From IMG/VR virus record IMGVR_UViG_3300043099_000594, positions 1 to 29,342 of that record: a DNA stretch of 29,342 nt; one strand, 5' to 3'. A model generated the notes under the pieces. The model saw nothing but the letters and a program-made list of their open reading frames with translations. It was not told the DNA's origin and searched no databases. The position numbers were made by a program, and so were the translations under genes. Each line of letters starts with the position of its first letter. Position 1 is the stretch's first letter. The DNA is from a virus. This document shows positions 8,474 to 18,009 of this stretch, piece after piece.

Positions 8474-11311
8474 TTATTGTTGAAGGGCAATAATTAATGG
8501 GGTAACTTCTGCTTGTAAGCTCTTACTAAATGCCTGACCACTGATAGTTCCAGTATTTTGATTGATTGTAATACCTTTGCTAATTCTAAAGTCTCCACTT
8601 TGGTCTGTGCTAGTAAATGGAACTTTTCCTCCATTTGTAGCGATCACCTGATTATCATCTATAGGAACAGCACCTTTAGATGGAACAGCTTGAGTTATAG
8701 TAGTTCCTGTTCCTATATATTCAAATGTAATAGAACTGGCAATAATTTTACTGGATTGGAAGAAATGAACAGTAGAACCAGCACTTACAGGATATGTAAT
8801 AAACTCATCAAATGTTACTGTTGTTGTACCACCAATAGAAACAGGTGTTGAGACAACTGGATTGAAGTAATATTTTTCCATTACTGCACTTGCTTGTGCA
8901 TTAGTTCCAGAACCAGGAGGAGGAGAAATAGTTACTGTTGGTGGTGTTACTGTATATCCAGTTCCAGAAACGAGGATGGAAACATTGTTAATTGTGCCAT
9001 CATCATTAATATCTGATTCAAAAACTGCAGCTTCTGCAGGAATAAAGAAATCACTATCTGGAGGTAAATCAATTGTAACCTCTACTGGAACATTAGGGTC
9101 ATATCCTATACCAGGAAAATCAATATTAATTCTACTGATAAAGTAATATTGAGTATCAATAATTGCAACTTGACCATCATAAGGTCTTTGACCTTTTGGA
9201 AGTTCTAATGCTGGAGCAGCAGAAGTTCCAATCCCAACAATACTTGTAATAATACCCGCTTTACTGGTGATGAAAGGTTTAACCAAAGGTGAGTATGTCT
9301 TTGTTAAATCAATAGTTTGAGCAACTGAACCAACACCACTTTGATAACTATTTGGTAAAATTAAGTTGTTGGCAACATATGTGGAAATACCAGCAATATA
9401 ATTGACTATGGCAACTTCACCATCTTTTACATATCCAGTACTAAATCCTGTTGGTGGGGGAACAGTTTCATTGAGATATGTAAGTGTTCCACCTACTGAA
9501 TCTCTATATGCTAATCCTGCATTGATTGAATTTGCATTTCCAAGAGTTAGAATATCAGAACAAATAGATTCTATAATAATCTGACCATCTCTAATGCACT
9601 TAGACCTACCAACAGTTGAACCACCATAATCAAAGTTTGGACCATTTGCACCATAAGGACCAGAAGTGCTAGTAAGAAATCCTACTGCTTCTGTTGCAAT
9701 AAATTCTTTGTTTTCTCTCAATAATTCAACAGTATCAATAAACTCTTGAGATGCACCTACTCCAACATTGATGACTAAACTATCAACATTTTCTGCAGTT
9801 GGAGTTTCTAAAACTGTTCCAATATATTGAAGTGGCGTAACACCATCAGAAACTAATCCAAAATTACCAAATGAGGAGTTTGAGTTATTAAGGTCACAAA
9901 CACCACCACTGTCACAATATACTGCAATGTCACAGCAAATAGTAAAGAGTGAAACTAACTGAGCATATCCAAAATTAGTAATGGAAACTCCAATACCACC
10001 TTGATTATATTGAGTAAAAGCATCAAGAACCATTGATTTGAAACCACCAGCTCTATTACCATCAATTCTCATTCCAACGCTATTTGGAACAAAGTTTGTA
10101 CAGTTCTGTACATATGGAGACTGCCAATCTTCTTCTGTTCCATTAGCATATCCATTACCCTGTGTTGGGAATGAAACTATTGCATTTGGATTTGCTGGAC
10201 CAACAAATGATTGACCAGAAATATAACAACCTCTTCTAACATGATACAAATCAGTTTGTCCTGATGTTGTAACCAATACTCTTCTCAAATCTTCTCCAAC
10301 AATAGCAACTCTCTCTGGGACCTGAATAGGACCATCTTCAGTATAAAGTCCAGCAAATACTTTGATTGTGTCTCCAGGATGTGCAACTGAACATGCTTTT
10401 TTGATGGTCAAGAATGCATCACCAGGACTTCTACCAAAGTTATCATCATCACCAAACTTGTTTACAAAATACTGATTTCCAATTCTTGCGCCAGGAGGAT
10501 TCCAAACTGCCTTACCATTTCCATCAGATGCTAAAACGGAATAAGCAAATCCTACATTATTGTTAGCATCTAATACTTCTCCTCTGATTCTGATATCACC
10601 AGCAACATCTAATGTGCTTGTTGCAATTTCAGTACCAATACCAACTAAAGGTTTGATAGTTTTGACACCACCACTTGAAGTGGTTGTAGTGCTGATTGCA
10701 AAGTTTGCTGCCTTTACAATTGTCCCACCAATACCTACATCAAGTAATGCTGTTGTGGTGATTCCAGTGACATTCAGATTGCCAATGGTTGATATTCCTA
10801 CTGTTTCTTCTTGAATATTAGCAGTAGATACTGTAGATAATCCTACACGTTCTTGCGAAATAGAAGCAATACCAATAGTGGCAATGCCAGCATAAACTTG
10901 ACTAATTGTGGCAAGTCCAGTAACTCTTGCATTACCAAAAACATCTAACTTATAAAAAGGTGTAAGAGTTCCTACACCAACAGAACCAATTCCTGTAACT
11001 ACAACTGATTGTGATGCAGCAACTCCAACCTGAACAACTTGAGTTGGGTTTGTTGTACCAATACCGATATTATTCTGAATATATGCAGAACCTATTACAT
11101 CAAGTTGCTGATAATTTAAATTTGTTCCAATAGCAACTGCAGTTTGCGCATAAACAGAATCACTTGCATTTATATCTCCTACTACATCAAGAGGATAGTT
11201 TGCTGTTGTTTTACCAATAGCAACTCTTTTAGAAGCACCATCAGCATATAATGCTTCAGACCCTACTCCTATTCCTTTCTTAACTACAAAATATCTATCT
11301 TGTGAAGCCAT
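8474..11311 (-). CDS. Beta-helical tail-fibre-like structural protein (945 aa)
   Basis: Residues 1-225 are tail-fibre repeats of the type AIGT..PLDVVGD and IGIGTTNPTQVV. Residues about 270-480 look like a right-handed beta-helix (pectin-lyase-like), with GRSPGDAFLTIKKACSVA, PGDTIKVFAGLYTEDG and VAIVGEDLRRVLV followed by many Asn/Gly-rich turns. Two beta modules with GxGY cores (PGIGYDPNVP; SGTGYTVTPPTVTI) follow. A C-terminal domain has SSITFEYIGTG and GDFRISKGITINQNTGTISG. The beta-helix and C-terminal modules match parts of the 1701-residue neighbour, which implies duplication. A TATAAATA promoter and a distinctive leader precede it. The role is inferred to be structural or adhesive. No catalytic residues of polysaccharide lyases were identified. 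Confidence 0.75.
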   Translation of the reverse strand: MASQDRYFVVKKGIGVGSEALYADGASKRVAIGKTTANYPLDVVGDINASDSVYAQTAVAIGTNLNYQQLDVIGSAYIQNNIGIGTTNPTQVVQVGVAASQSVVVTGIGSVGVGTLTPFYKLDVFGNARVTGLATISQVYAGIATIGIASISQERVGLSTVSTANIQEETVGISTIGNLNVTGITTTALLDVGIGGTIVKAANFAISTTTTSSGGVKTIKPLVGIGTEIATSTLDVAGDIRIRGEVLDANNNVGFAYSVLASDGNGKAVWNPPGARIGNQYFVNKFGDDDNFGRSPGDAFLTIKKACSVAHPGDTIKVFAGLYTEDGPIQVPERVAIVGEDLRRVLVTTSGQTDLYHVRRGCYISGQSFVGPANPNAIVSFPTQGNGYANGTEEDWQSPYVQNCTNFVPNSVGMRIDGNRAGGFKSMVLDAFTQYNQGGIGVSITNFGYAQLVSLFTICCDIAVYCDSGGVCDLNNSNSSFGNFGLVSDGVTPLQYIGTVLETPTAENVDSLVINVGVGASQEFIDTVELLRENKEFIATEAVGFLTSTSGPYGANGPNFDYGGSTVGRSKCIRDGQIIIESICSDILTLGNANSINAGLAYRDSVGGTLTYLNETVPPPTGFSTGYVKDGEVAIVNYIAGISTYVANNLILPNSYQSGVGSVAQTIDLTKTYSPLVKPFITSKAGIITSIVGIGTSAAPALELPKGQRPYDGQVAIIDTQYYFISRINIDFPGIGYDPNVPVEVTIDLPPDSDFFIPAEAAVFESDINDDGTINNVSILVSGTGYTVTPPTVTISPPPGSGTNAQASAVMEKYYFNPVVSTPVSIGGTTTVTFDEFITYPVSAGSTVHFFQSSKIIASSITFEYIGTGTTITQAVPSKGAVPIDDNQVIATNGGKVPFTSTDQSGDFRISKGITINQNTGTISGQAFSKSLQAEVTPLIIALQQ

Positions 11312-11339
11312 CGGGTTCCCTATCCCCCTTTTATAAGAT

Positions 11340-11347
11340 TATTTATA
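11340..11347 (-). promoter_or_regulatory. T4-type late promoter (TATAAATA)
   Basis: This is an exact match to the T4 late consensus on the minus strand. It abuts the TAA stop of the 1701-residue gene (11348-11350) and lies 28 nt upstream of the ATG at 11311. Confidence 0.75.
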
Positions 11348-14300
11348 TTAATACCCTATTGCAATCCAATTATAAGTGGTTGTTGTATTTTCAAACCAAC
11401 TAACTAATGTAAAATTATTTAAGGTAAAATTAGTAACTCCCCAATGATCCCTTCTATCGCCATTAGCAGTATTACCAGTAGTTGGTGTTGCTACAATAGA
11501 AAATACTGCAGTAGTAAATGGTGTAGCAAATGTTTGAACTTCTGATGCTTGCCCCAATGATGATGATACTCCCCATTGAATAATCAATCCTCCAGGCATT
11601 ATTTGATACCCAGAAGTTCCAACAAAGTCTTGGTTAATTCCAGTGAAATTGGTAGTATAAACACCATTAGTTACAGTGCCTGCATTACCAGTAACATTAC
11701 CAGTTACATTTCCTGTAAGATTTCCTGTAACATTACCAGTCACATTTCCTGTAACATTACCAGTTACATTTCCTGTAACATTGCCAGTTACATCACCAGT
11801 TACAGCACCAGTTACATTTACACTACCACAAACATTTAAGTTTTTAGCAACACCAACACCACCTTCAACAACCAAAGCACCAGTATCACAAGAATTTGAT
11901 TCTGTGGCGTTAGTGATTGATGTAATGCCAGTAATAGTTAAATCTCTTATCTCTTGGAATGCAGTAGATGAATCAATTTCTTCATTAACAATAAGTTTAT
12001 TGACAGTCAATACATCAAAATCAGAAACTACTGTTTCCTCTACGGTTCCTGCCCCTACTATTTCATTACCAGATGCTGCATTAAACTTTTTCTTACCAAT
12101 AAAGAACTCACCATTACTATTCATACCAGTGTAAACTACCAAACCACCTCTGTTCGAAAGTGATTGTGAATTAAGAACTTCTTCATCACTCAAGACTTTA
12201 GTCTGATTGCTTGGCATTGCAGTTGAATAGTTTCCTGGACCAAATCCAGTATATTCAAAGGTGTGGCTAGATGCTCTTAAAATAGAAGGTCTTCTAATTT
12301 CTACTGCAGGGATGAAAATAGTTTGGAAAGATGTATTATCAGGATGTGCTACTGCCTGTGTTCCAAACAGAGCTCTTTTTACTGTAATTGAGCTACCAGT
12401 AATTCTGGTAATTAACATTATTTCACTTAAAACTTCAATAAAGTCACCTTTCTTCAATCCTTGAACATTATCTACAGTGAATGATGAAGCAGAGGTAGAA
12501 ACATCTTGTCCCAATCTACTCTTATATCCAGCATATGTTGTAAATTGTCTTACATTTAAGTTTTCATTAAGTGCATTAGTATCCCTCAATGTTGGAATCA
12601 ATCCAATCAAATAAGACCTATCTGCTCCAGTGATGTTTCCTTGTACTGTAAAAGTATTAACCCCAACTACAGTTGTTACTGTGCAGATGCCAACATTAAT
12701 GTTATTGAAAACAATTTTATTTCCAGGAGCAAATGGATGTGGAGTTAAGGTAGATGTGGTAATGGTACTGATTCCAGTTGTGGCACTATAAGAAACTGAA
12801 TCAATTGGGAACCCTTGACCAGAAAGAACAATAACTGCATTTGTAGTTGCTTCTGTTGCACCTAAAGTATTTGCAAATGTGATTGTATTAGCAGTAACTG
12901 ATGAAATAATAAATGGCCCATTATTTCCTGTATTTGTTGCTCCAAAAATCTGAATCAAATCAGAATCATTTGCATCAAAATTCAATCCAACATTGGAAGG
13001 AATTGTGACAGTTGTGGCATTAGTTGAACCTGGAATACCCTTTACTGATAAAGTATCTCCAATAGTATATCCAGAACCTGAGTTTGCAATTTCCAGAGAA
13101 CTTGAAATTACGCTACCACCAGAGTTAACTTCTAAATTAATTGTAGCATTAGAACCTGTTCCTCCACAAAGAGGAAGGTCATAATATTTTCCTTGCAAAT
13201 ATCCAGAACCTAAAATAGTTCCAGTGACTCTTCTGATTCCTCCCAATCCATGATTTTGTTCAGTTGTAATGGTTACATTACTTCCAGACTTAACAAATCC
13301 TGTAATTTTTTGACCAAAATTAAAATCTTTTAAGAATTCAATTGCAGTTTCTTTAGTAGAACTGTAGTATGGGTCACTAATATCTACAGTTCCTATAGTT
13401 TTTCTTGATGCAACAGTGGTTGTTGATTCAGGGTCAACTATGAGATTATCAAAATCTGTTTTTGGATAAACATTATTTAAACTTTGACCAAACTTATAAT
13501 CTGAGGTATTGAAAGGAGAAACTGTAGGGGTATTTTTAAATGTATCTAATGTAATGTGATAAACACCATCAGTAGAACCTTGAGTATATTTTTGTATTTC
13601 CTTTATTTCATAAGAAGTATGATGATTACTAATTTGATTGCAAGTAAAATATGGAAGATTTCCTCTATCTGTCTCATAAACTGTATAGGGAGGAATTCTT
13701 GTTACTTGATTACAATCACGATCATTTAACCAAGTGGCAACTGTTGATACTCCAACAGTGATTGTTCCTGGATTTCTTGAAATTGAATATGTAAATGATA
13801 TATCATTTGGAACACTTGCTACTTCAAAACTTCCATTGAATCCAGTCCCAGTTCCAATTCCAATTGGAGCAGGTTCATTAGAACTCTTGAGGTTGTAAAT
13901 ACTGATTTTATTACCAGTTCTAAGTCCATGTGGATTTTTGGTAGTTACTGTTACAGTTCCACCTGTATAAGAAGCATCAACAATAACATTTTTATTTCTG
14001 ATTGATGTTAATTCTCCTCCAGATGATGCTTGTAATCCAGAATCAGTTGAAGTTGGATAAGATGAATTGAGTGGATACCCAGATTTTTCAAATACAAATC
14101 CTGAAGATGGGACTGCAGCATTTGAAGATTCTTTTGGAACTACATATCTAACTCTATATGTTTTATCCTCATCAAGTCTTGTATCAATAATTCTCTTCAG
14201 GTATAAAGTTGGAGAAATATCTTGTGTTATAATATTAGAAACAAAAGTTGGAGAACTTGCACTTGTAGTAATGCCAATGTACCAATTTTTATTTGTATTA

Positions 14301-16453
14301 TCCCATTGAACAGGGCTTCCAACACTTCCAGAAGACAAATCTGAAACTTTACTTAATACAGACAAATTACCTGAAGTCAATCCAACTGTATTTTTGATAT
14401 CTACTGCTGTTACGCCACTACTTGTAACATCAGAGGTACAATTTTCTAAGTTTTCATAAATTCTAACAATGTTACCTGAAACTATTCTTGCAAAATATGT
14501 CTGGTCATACTCAATACCATCAGGCAAGAGAGCATTTTTAGAAACAACTTTTACAGGTGCTCCTGTGCTTATTCCAGATACACTTGATAATGTTAAGGTA
14601 TTGTTTCCAGTATCAATAGTGGTTACATTAGGTTTTACTTGATAGTTTGGAGTAATATCTGCAAAATACTCTGTCCCAAAGTAATTGTAATAGATTTTAT
14701 CATTTTCCCTACCACCAATAGAGTATCCTCTAACTTTTGCATTTGGAGGAGTTAGGACATCATCAAACCCTCTCAAATAAATTTTAGTATTTGAATTTGG
14801 AAGGTTACTATCAACACCATAAGTATTGATGTTTCTTTCTTCCATTGAAACATCTTTTGGTGGGATAATGTGCGTGACAAATCCATAATCATCTTTTGGA
14901 AATGCCTCTGCCTTGAATCCCTCTGAAATTAATGCTCTTTGTCCAAAGTTGCTATTTGAGTTTGTGATGCTCTGGTCTCCACCAGTATCTGCAACAAACT
15001 GATTTGCATAACCAATAGCGAAGATAGAAACGCACTGAATGAAAGAATCATTAGATGCCTTGATATGGAAACTTGCCCAATCTGGTTTGTAAACTGAATC
15101 TATTTGTTGATGTAAGAATTCACTTACCCCAAAACTTGTCTGATCTAAATATCCACCAGTAACATCATCATACTTTACAAATGCCCTATCATCTTTTTGC
15201 AGTGAAATTCCAGTGAACTGGGCAGTCACCATTGACCTAAATCCAGTTGCCTTAGAACCATCAGCATGAAGTCCACTCATACCATAAACTGACTTCAAAC
15301 TACAGTTGAAGATGTATGGTGATGATGAAGTGGTTGTGTCGGAAATAACTTTAACTGCTGCACCATCAGAACTTGGATTTAAAGTTGCAGTTGGAATTGC
15401 TTGAGTTAAGTAAGTAAATGTTTTTGAATCTATGACTTGAGCAACAATAAAGTTGCCATTGTATTCAGTTGTTGTTGGACTTCCCTCTGCTATTCCAACG
15501 CCAGAAATCAAAATAGGAGACAATGGAGTCAATCCGTGCTCTGTTTCAGTAACTACAGTAATAACATTGGTTCCAGTTACGCCATCACCAGATTTTACTG
15601 AACCTGCTACTGGATTAATATTAATAGAACCTACACCAAGTTCACCAACAATTCTATATTCATCAATATTAGGTTGGAAGTTAGCATATCCATCAATGAC
15701 ATTTCGTCCTGATTGCTGACCAAATCCCAGTGAAAGTTTATAATAATACATTTCAAGGTCAGTACGACCAAGATTTGTACTGTTCTTAACTACATCATTG
15801 ACACCATCAGCATACTCAAATGCAGTTAATTTGTGGTGGGAAAATGCAGGAGTTACTGTGTTTGTTGCATAAGTATTATAAACTTTACCCAGTGGATCGC
15901 CATCAAAAATACTAAATCCAAAGAAATAACAAGAACCAGTCAATCTAAAGATTGATGTTTTTTCTATACCACTATTTCCTGGATCTGGAACAAATAATGG
16001 TCTAATTTTTGTTTTTCTTAAATCAGTTGCTACTAAAGAAGTTCCTTTTGGTAAAATTACACCACCATTTACGCTATTGTAAATATAAAGTTCATTAGTT
16101 GGGTCAGTAGCATCAAAATTACTTAAGATATTAAATTCAGAAATAGTTACAGTTGAATTATTAACATCTTTTAAAATATTGCTTGCATCAACATAATATC
16201 CAGGTCTATTATCAATGTAATGAGTACCTGGAGAAATGATGATTGTGGTTTGGTCAAACAAATCATTATTTGACCCAGCAACATAAGAAAATCTTGCTGC
16301 CTCTAAGAGTGCCCTTTGAATAGTTTTAAATGGGCGTAATCTTGAGTTACCTCTATTTTCAATAGAATCAGTTGAATCTAATTCATTGGGGTCAACATAT
16401 AATGTATTACCATTAAGATTTTTAAGAAAGTTCTCTAATCTCGCTAAGGGCAT
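11348..16453 (-). CDS. Giant tail-fibre / adhesin (1701 aa)
   Basis: The N-terminal about 560 residues begin MPLARLENFLKNLNGNTLYVD, continue with RPFKTIQRALLEAA and TIIISPGTHYIDNRPG, and include SITNSNSNFGQRALISEG. This is a pectin-lyase-like beta-helix typical of a large cyanophage virion protein. A long Thr/Ser/Gly-rich beta shaft follows, with modules such as GSGYTIGDTL. Next come a SSHTFEYTGFG domain near 1400 and an IVEGG-type fibre module (DTGALVVEGGVGVAKNLNV). Eleven tandem four-residue VTGN-like repeats lie at 1547-1590. The last about 95 residues begin GYQIMPGGLIIQWG and resemble the receptor-binding C-terminal domain of gp53-like tail-fibre proteins. This is the largest gene in the window and the best candidate for the distal host-recognition fibre. 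It is transcribed from the late promoter at 16488-16495. Confidence 0.8.
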   Translation of the reverse strand: MPLARLENFLKNLNGNTLYVDPNELDSTDSIENRGNSRLRPFKTIQRALLEAARFSYVAGSNNDLFDQTTIIISPGTHYIDNRPGYYVDASNILKDVNNSTVTISEFNILSNFDATDPTNELYIYNSVNGGVILPKGTSLVATDLRKTKIRPLFVPDPGNSGIEKTSIFRLTGSCYFFGFSIFDGDPLGKVYNTYATNTVTPAFSHHKLTAFEYADGVNDVVKNSTNLGRTDLEMYYYKLSLGFGQQSGRNVIDGYANFQPNIDEYRIVGELGVGSININPVAGSVKSGDGVTGTNVITVVTETEHGLTPLSPILISGVGIAEGSPTTTEYNGNFIVAQVIDSKTFTYLTQAIPTATLNPSSDGAAVKVISDTTTSSSPYIFNCSLKSVYGMSGLHADGSKATGFRSMVTAQFTGISLQKDDRAFVKYDDVTGGYLDQTSFGVSEFLHQQIDSVYKPDWASFHIKASNDSFIQCVSIFAIGYANQFVADTGGDQSITNSNSNFGQRALISEGFKAEAFPKDDYGFVTHIIPPKDVSMEERNINTYGVDSNLPNSNTKIYLRGFDDVLTPPNAKVRGYSIGGRENDKIYYNYFGTEYFADITPNYQVKPNVTTIDTGNNTLTLSSVSGISTGAPVKVVSKNALLPDGIEYDQTYFARIVSGNIVRIYENLENCTSDVTSSGVTAVDIKNTVGLTSGNLSVLSKVSDLSSGSVGSPVQWDNTNKNWYIGITTSASSPTFVSNIITQDISPTLYLKRIIDTRLDEDKTYRVRYVVPKESSNAAVPSSGFVFEKSGYPLNSSYPTSTDSGLQASSGGELTSIRNKNVIVDASYTGGTVTVTTKNPHGLRTGNKISIYNLKSSNEPAPIGIGTGTGFNGSFEVASVPNDISFTYSISRNPGTITVGVSTVATWLNDRDCNQVTRIPPYTVYETDRGNLPYFTCNQISNHHTSYEIKEIQKYTQGSTDGVYHITLDTFKNTPTVSPFNTSDYKFGQSLNNVYPKTDFDNLIVDPESTTTVASRKTIGTVDISDPYYSSTKETAIEFLKDFNFGQKITGFVKSGSNVTITTEQNHGLGGIRRVTGTILGSGYLQGKYYDLPLCGGTGSNATINLEVNSGGSVISSSLEIANSGSGYTIGDTLSVKGIPGSTNATTVTIPSNVGLNFDANDSDLIQIFGATNTGNNGPFIISSVTANTITFANTLGATEATTNAVIVLSGQGFPIDSVSYSATTGISTITTSTLTPHPFAPGNKIVFNNINVGICTVTTVVGVNTFTVQGNITGADRSYLIGLIPTLRDTNALNENLNVRQFTTYAGYKSRLGQDVSTSASSFTVDNVQGLKKGDFIEVLSEIMLITRITGSSITVKRALFGTQAVAHPDNTSFQTIFIPAVEIRRPSILRASSHTFEYTGFGPGNYSTAMPSNQTKVLSDEEVLNSQSLSNRGGLVVYTGMNSNGEFFIGKKKFNAASGNEIVGAGTVEETVVSDFDVLTVNKLIVNEEIDSSTAFQEIRDLTITGITSITNATESNSCDTGALVVEGGVGVAKNLNVCGSVNVTGAVTGDVTGNVTGNVTGNVTGNVTGNVTGNLTGNVTGNVTGNAGTVTNGVYTTNFTGINQDFVGTSGYQIMPGGLIIQWGVSSSLGQASEVQTFATPFTTAVFSIVATPTTGNTANGDRRDHWGVTNFTLNNFTLVSWFENTTTTYNWIAIGY
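11684..11815 (-). repeat. 12-bp tandem repeats encoding (VTGN)n
   Basis: Eleven in-frame 12-bp units encode Val-Thr-Gly-(Asn/Ala/Asp), with one Leu-Thr-Gly-Asn variant. Alternate units share near-identical codons. This is a likely length-variable spacer just before the C-terminal binding domain of the giant fibre. Confidence 0.85.
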
Positions 16454-16487
16454 TGCAGATTATCCTGTTGTTATACTTCTCTTGTCT

Positions 16488-16495
16488 TATTTATC
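16488..16495 (-). promoter_or_regulatory. T4-type late promoter for the giant fibre gene
   Basis: GATAAATA on the minus strand is 34 nt upstream of the ATG at 16453. It directly abuts the oppositely oriented AATAAATA at 16496-16503, forming a back-to-back pair in the only divergent gap in the centre of the window. Confidence 0.65.
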
Positions 16496-16503
16496 AATAA
16501 ATA
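16496..16503 (+). promoter_or_regulatory. T4-type late promoter for the 440-residue gene
   Basis: AATAAATA on the plus strand is 24 nt upstream of the ATG at 16528. It is the plus-strand half of the divergent promoter pair and would start RNA about 15 nt before the gene. Confidence 0.6.
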
Positions 16504-16527
16504 GGATTACTCATAATTGATTGAATA

Positions 16528-17850
16528 ATGGCAATTAGCACACAAACTGAGGCACTTATTGAATTATATAACCAAAAAAATTCTTTAGATTCACAACAAT
16601 TATCTCAGGTTGCTTTAGTTCAAGGTGGATATAATATAAAAACTGGAATTGGTACTACAGAACAAATCAAAATTTGGGGCGTTAATGAAGTTATAGCAAA
16701 CTATGACACCCCTATTGAAAAATTAGATGATAAAATTGTAGAAATCAATAATCAAATTAATACATTACAATTACAGTTGTTGTCTCTTGGACAAGAAGCA
16801 AACCTTATTGGTTGTGGCGTAGACCCTTTGTCGTTTCTTTTTTATAGTTTTGCTACAGTATTATTCCTTTTATTTTCTGGAAGAAGTGATTTGTTTAGTG
16901 GGATTCTCCCAGAAGACATAGTTGTAGTTTATAAAGATACCTTAAGATACAGAGGATACACATATCTTTCCCCCAATCCATTTGAAACTATCAATGGAAC
17001 ATTAGTCAGTGTTGCATCTTCGGATTCCCAATCTGCTACTGCATTAGTATCAAATGGAAGAGTTACATCAATTTCTGTAGTCAATGCTGGAAAAGGTTAT
17101 GTTTCTGCACCATCAGTAACTATTGCCTCACCACTAATACAATCTGCTGTTGGTGTTGCAACCACTGGTGCTCCTGGAATAGTAACTGCAATAAATGTAT
17201 CTAATGCAGGATATGGTTACACTCAAGCACCTTCAGTTTCTATTCAACCTCCAACCGTAATAGGACCTGGAATAGGAACCACAGCAACTGCAACTGCATA
17301 TGTATCTGTTGGCGTAGTAACTGGATTTGAAGTAACTAATCCTGGATATGGTTATACATTTACTCCAACTGTTACACTATCCTCTGTTGGATTTGGAACT
17401 ACTGCAACTGCAACATCTACAATTGATAGTAATGGAAGACTTCAATCCATTACTGTTGTAAATCCAGGTTCAAATTACATAACTACACCAATTGTATATG
17501 TAGGTACTCCAGGAGATACTGCTGGTCTTGGAACAGAAACTTATGTAGATTCAGTGTCTATTGGCATCTACATAGACCCAATTGGAACTTGTATTGGATT
17601 ATCTTGCGATTCAGGAACTTGTACTGGTTATGCTACATCTATTTCAAACCTAAATTCACAAATTACAACTTTAAGAACACAAAGAAATAATTTAATCACA
17701 AAAGTAAATATATTAAAAGCAGGAAAATCTGGATATGAATTACAGAATTATGCTTACAATGAATCAACTGCACAACTGAATCAATCTATTGCAGTCAATA
17801 ATGCTTTATTAAGTTTCTTCCAAGACCCTGCAAATGATGAATGGTTGTAA
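16528..17850 (+). CDS. Virion structural protein with GxGY beta repeats and a hydrophobic segment (440 aa)
   Basis: The N-terminal about 95 residues contain coiled-coil-like stretches (KLDDKIVEINNQINTLQLQL). They are followed by a strongly hydrophobic segment near 99-116 (PLSFLFYSFATVLFLLF). From about 178 to 325 there are four copies of a beta unit with the pattern V-x-V-x-N-(A/P)-G-x-G-Y-x-x-x-P-x-V-x-I: NAGKGYVSAP, NAGYGYTQAP, NPGYGYTFTP, NPGSNYITTP. A second coiled-coil-like helix (ISNLNSQITTLRTQRNNL) lies near 370-390. The same beta repeats end the gp5-like hub. This is the only plus-strand gene between gp4 and the left edge, and it has its own late promoter and terminator. It is probably a tail or baseplate accessory protein; the exact role is unknown. 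Confidence 0.7.
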   Translation: MAISTQTEALIELYNQKNSLDSQQLSQVALVQGGYNIKTGIGTTEQIKIWGVNEVIANYDTPIEKLDDKIVEINNQINTLQLQLLSLGQEANLIGCGVDPLSFLFYSFATVLFLLFSGRSDLFSGILPEDIVVVYKDTLRYRGYTYLSPNPFETINGTLVSVASSDSQSATALVSNGRVTSISVVNAGKGYVSAPSVTIASPLIQSAVGVATTGAPGIVTAINVSNAGYGYTQAPSVSIQPPTVIGPGIGTTATATAYVSVGVVTGFEVTNPGYGYTFTPTVTLSSVGFGTTATATSTIDSNGRLQSITVVNPGSNYITTPIVYVGTPGDTAGLGTETYVDSVSIGIYIDPIGTCIGLSCDSGTCTGYATSISNLNSQITTLRTQRNNLITKVNILKAGKSGYELQNYAYNESTAQLNQSIAVNNALLSFFQDPANDEWL

Positions 17851-17884
17851 AAACCCTACAGGCAATTTTTGCCTGGAGTTTTTT
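17849..17884. terminator. Bidirectional intrinsic terminator
   Basis: A 7-bp stem CAGGCAA/TTGCCTG (17859-17875, loop TTT) can be extended by two pairs across one mismatch. It is followed on the plus strand by TTTTTT (17879-17884) and preceded by AAAAA (17849-17853), which gives a U-run for the minus strand. It lies between the convergent 440-residue gene and tRNA-Leu, so it can stop both. Confidence 0.8.
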
Positions 17885-17920
17885 CGAGGGGATTTTTGAA
17901 ATAAAAAGTCAATTTTGAAA

Positions 17921-18004
17921 TAGGAGCAGGGAGGGTCGAACTCCCACGGTCTTAAGACCAACAGATTTTAAGTCTGGTGCGGCTACCAATTACGCCATGC
18001 TCCC
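17921..18004 (-). tRNA. tRNA-Leu (UAA)
   Basis: This is an 84-nt class II tRNA. The acceptor stem GGGAGCA pairs with TGCTCCT (one G-U pair), followed by discriminator A. The anticodon stem CCAGA/TCTG(T) holds the loop CTTAAAA with anticodon UAA (17968-17970). A long variable arm (GGTCTTAAGACC) follows, then the T-arm GGGAG-TTCGACC-CTCCC. The CCA end is not encoded. It reads UUA, a Leu codon favoured in AT-rich phage genes. It is preceded by a sigma70-like promoter rather than a late promoter, so it may be expressed earlier than the structural genes around it. Confidence 0.92.
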
Positions 18005-18009
18005 AAAGT

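Noticed and set aside
8474-16453. Polysaccharide lyase activity of the two beta-helical fibres
   Set aside because: The fold pattern is present but I could not identify catalytic residues, so only a structural/adhesive role is given.
17921-18004. tRNA gene as a prophage attachment site
   Set aside because: No integrase or partial tRNA duplicate is seen, and the surrounding genes are those of a lytic T4-like phage.
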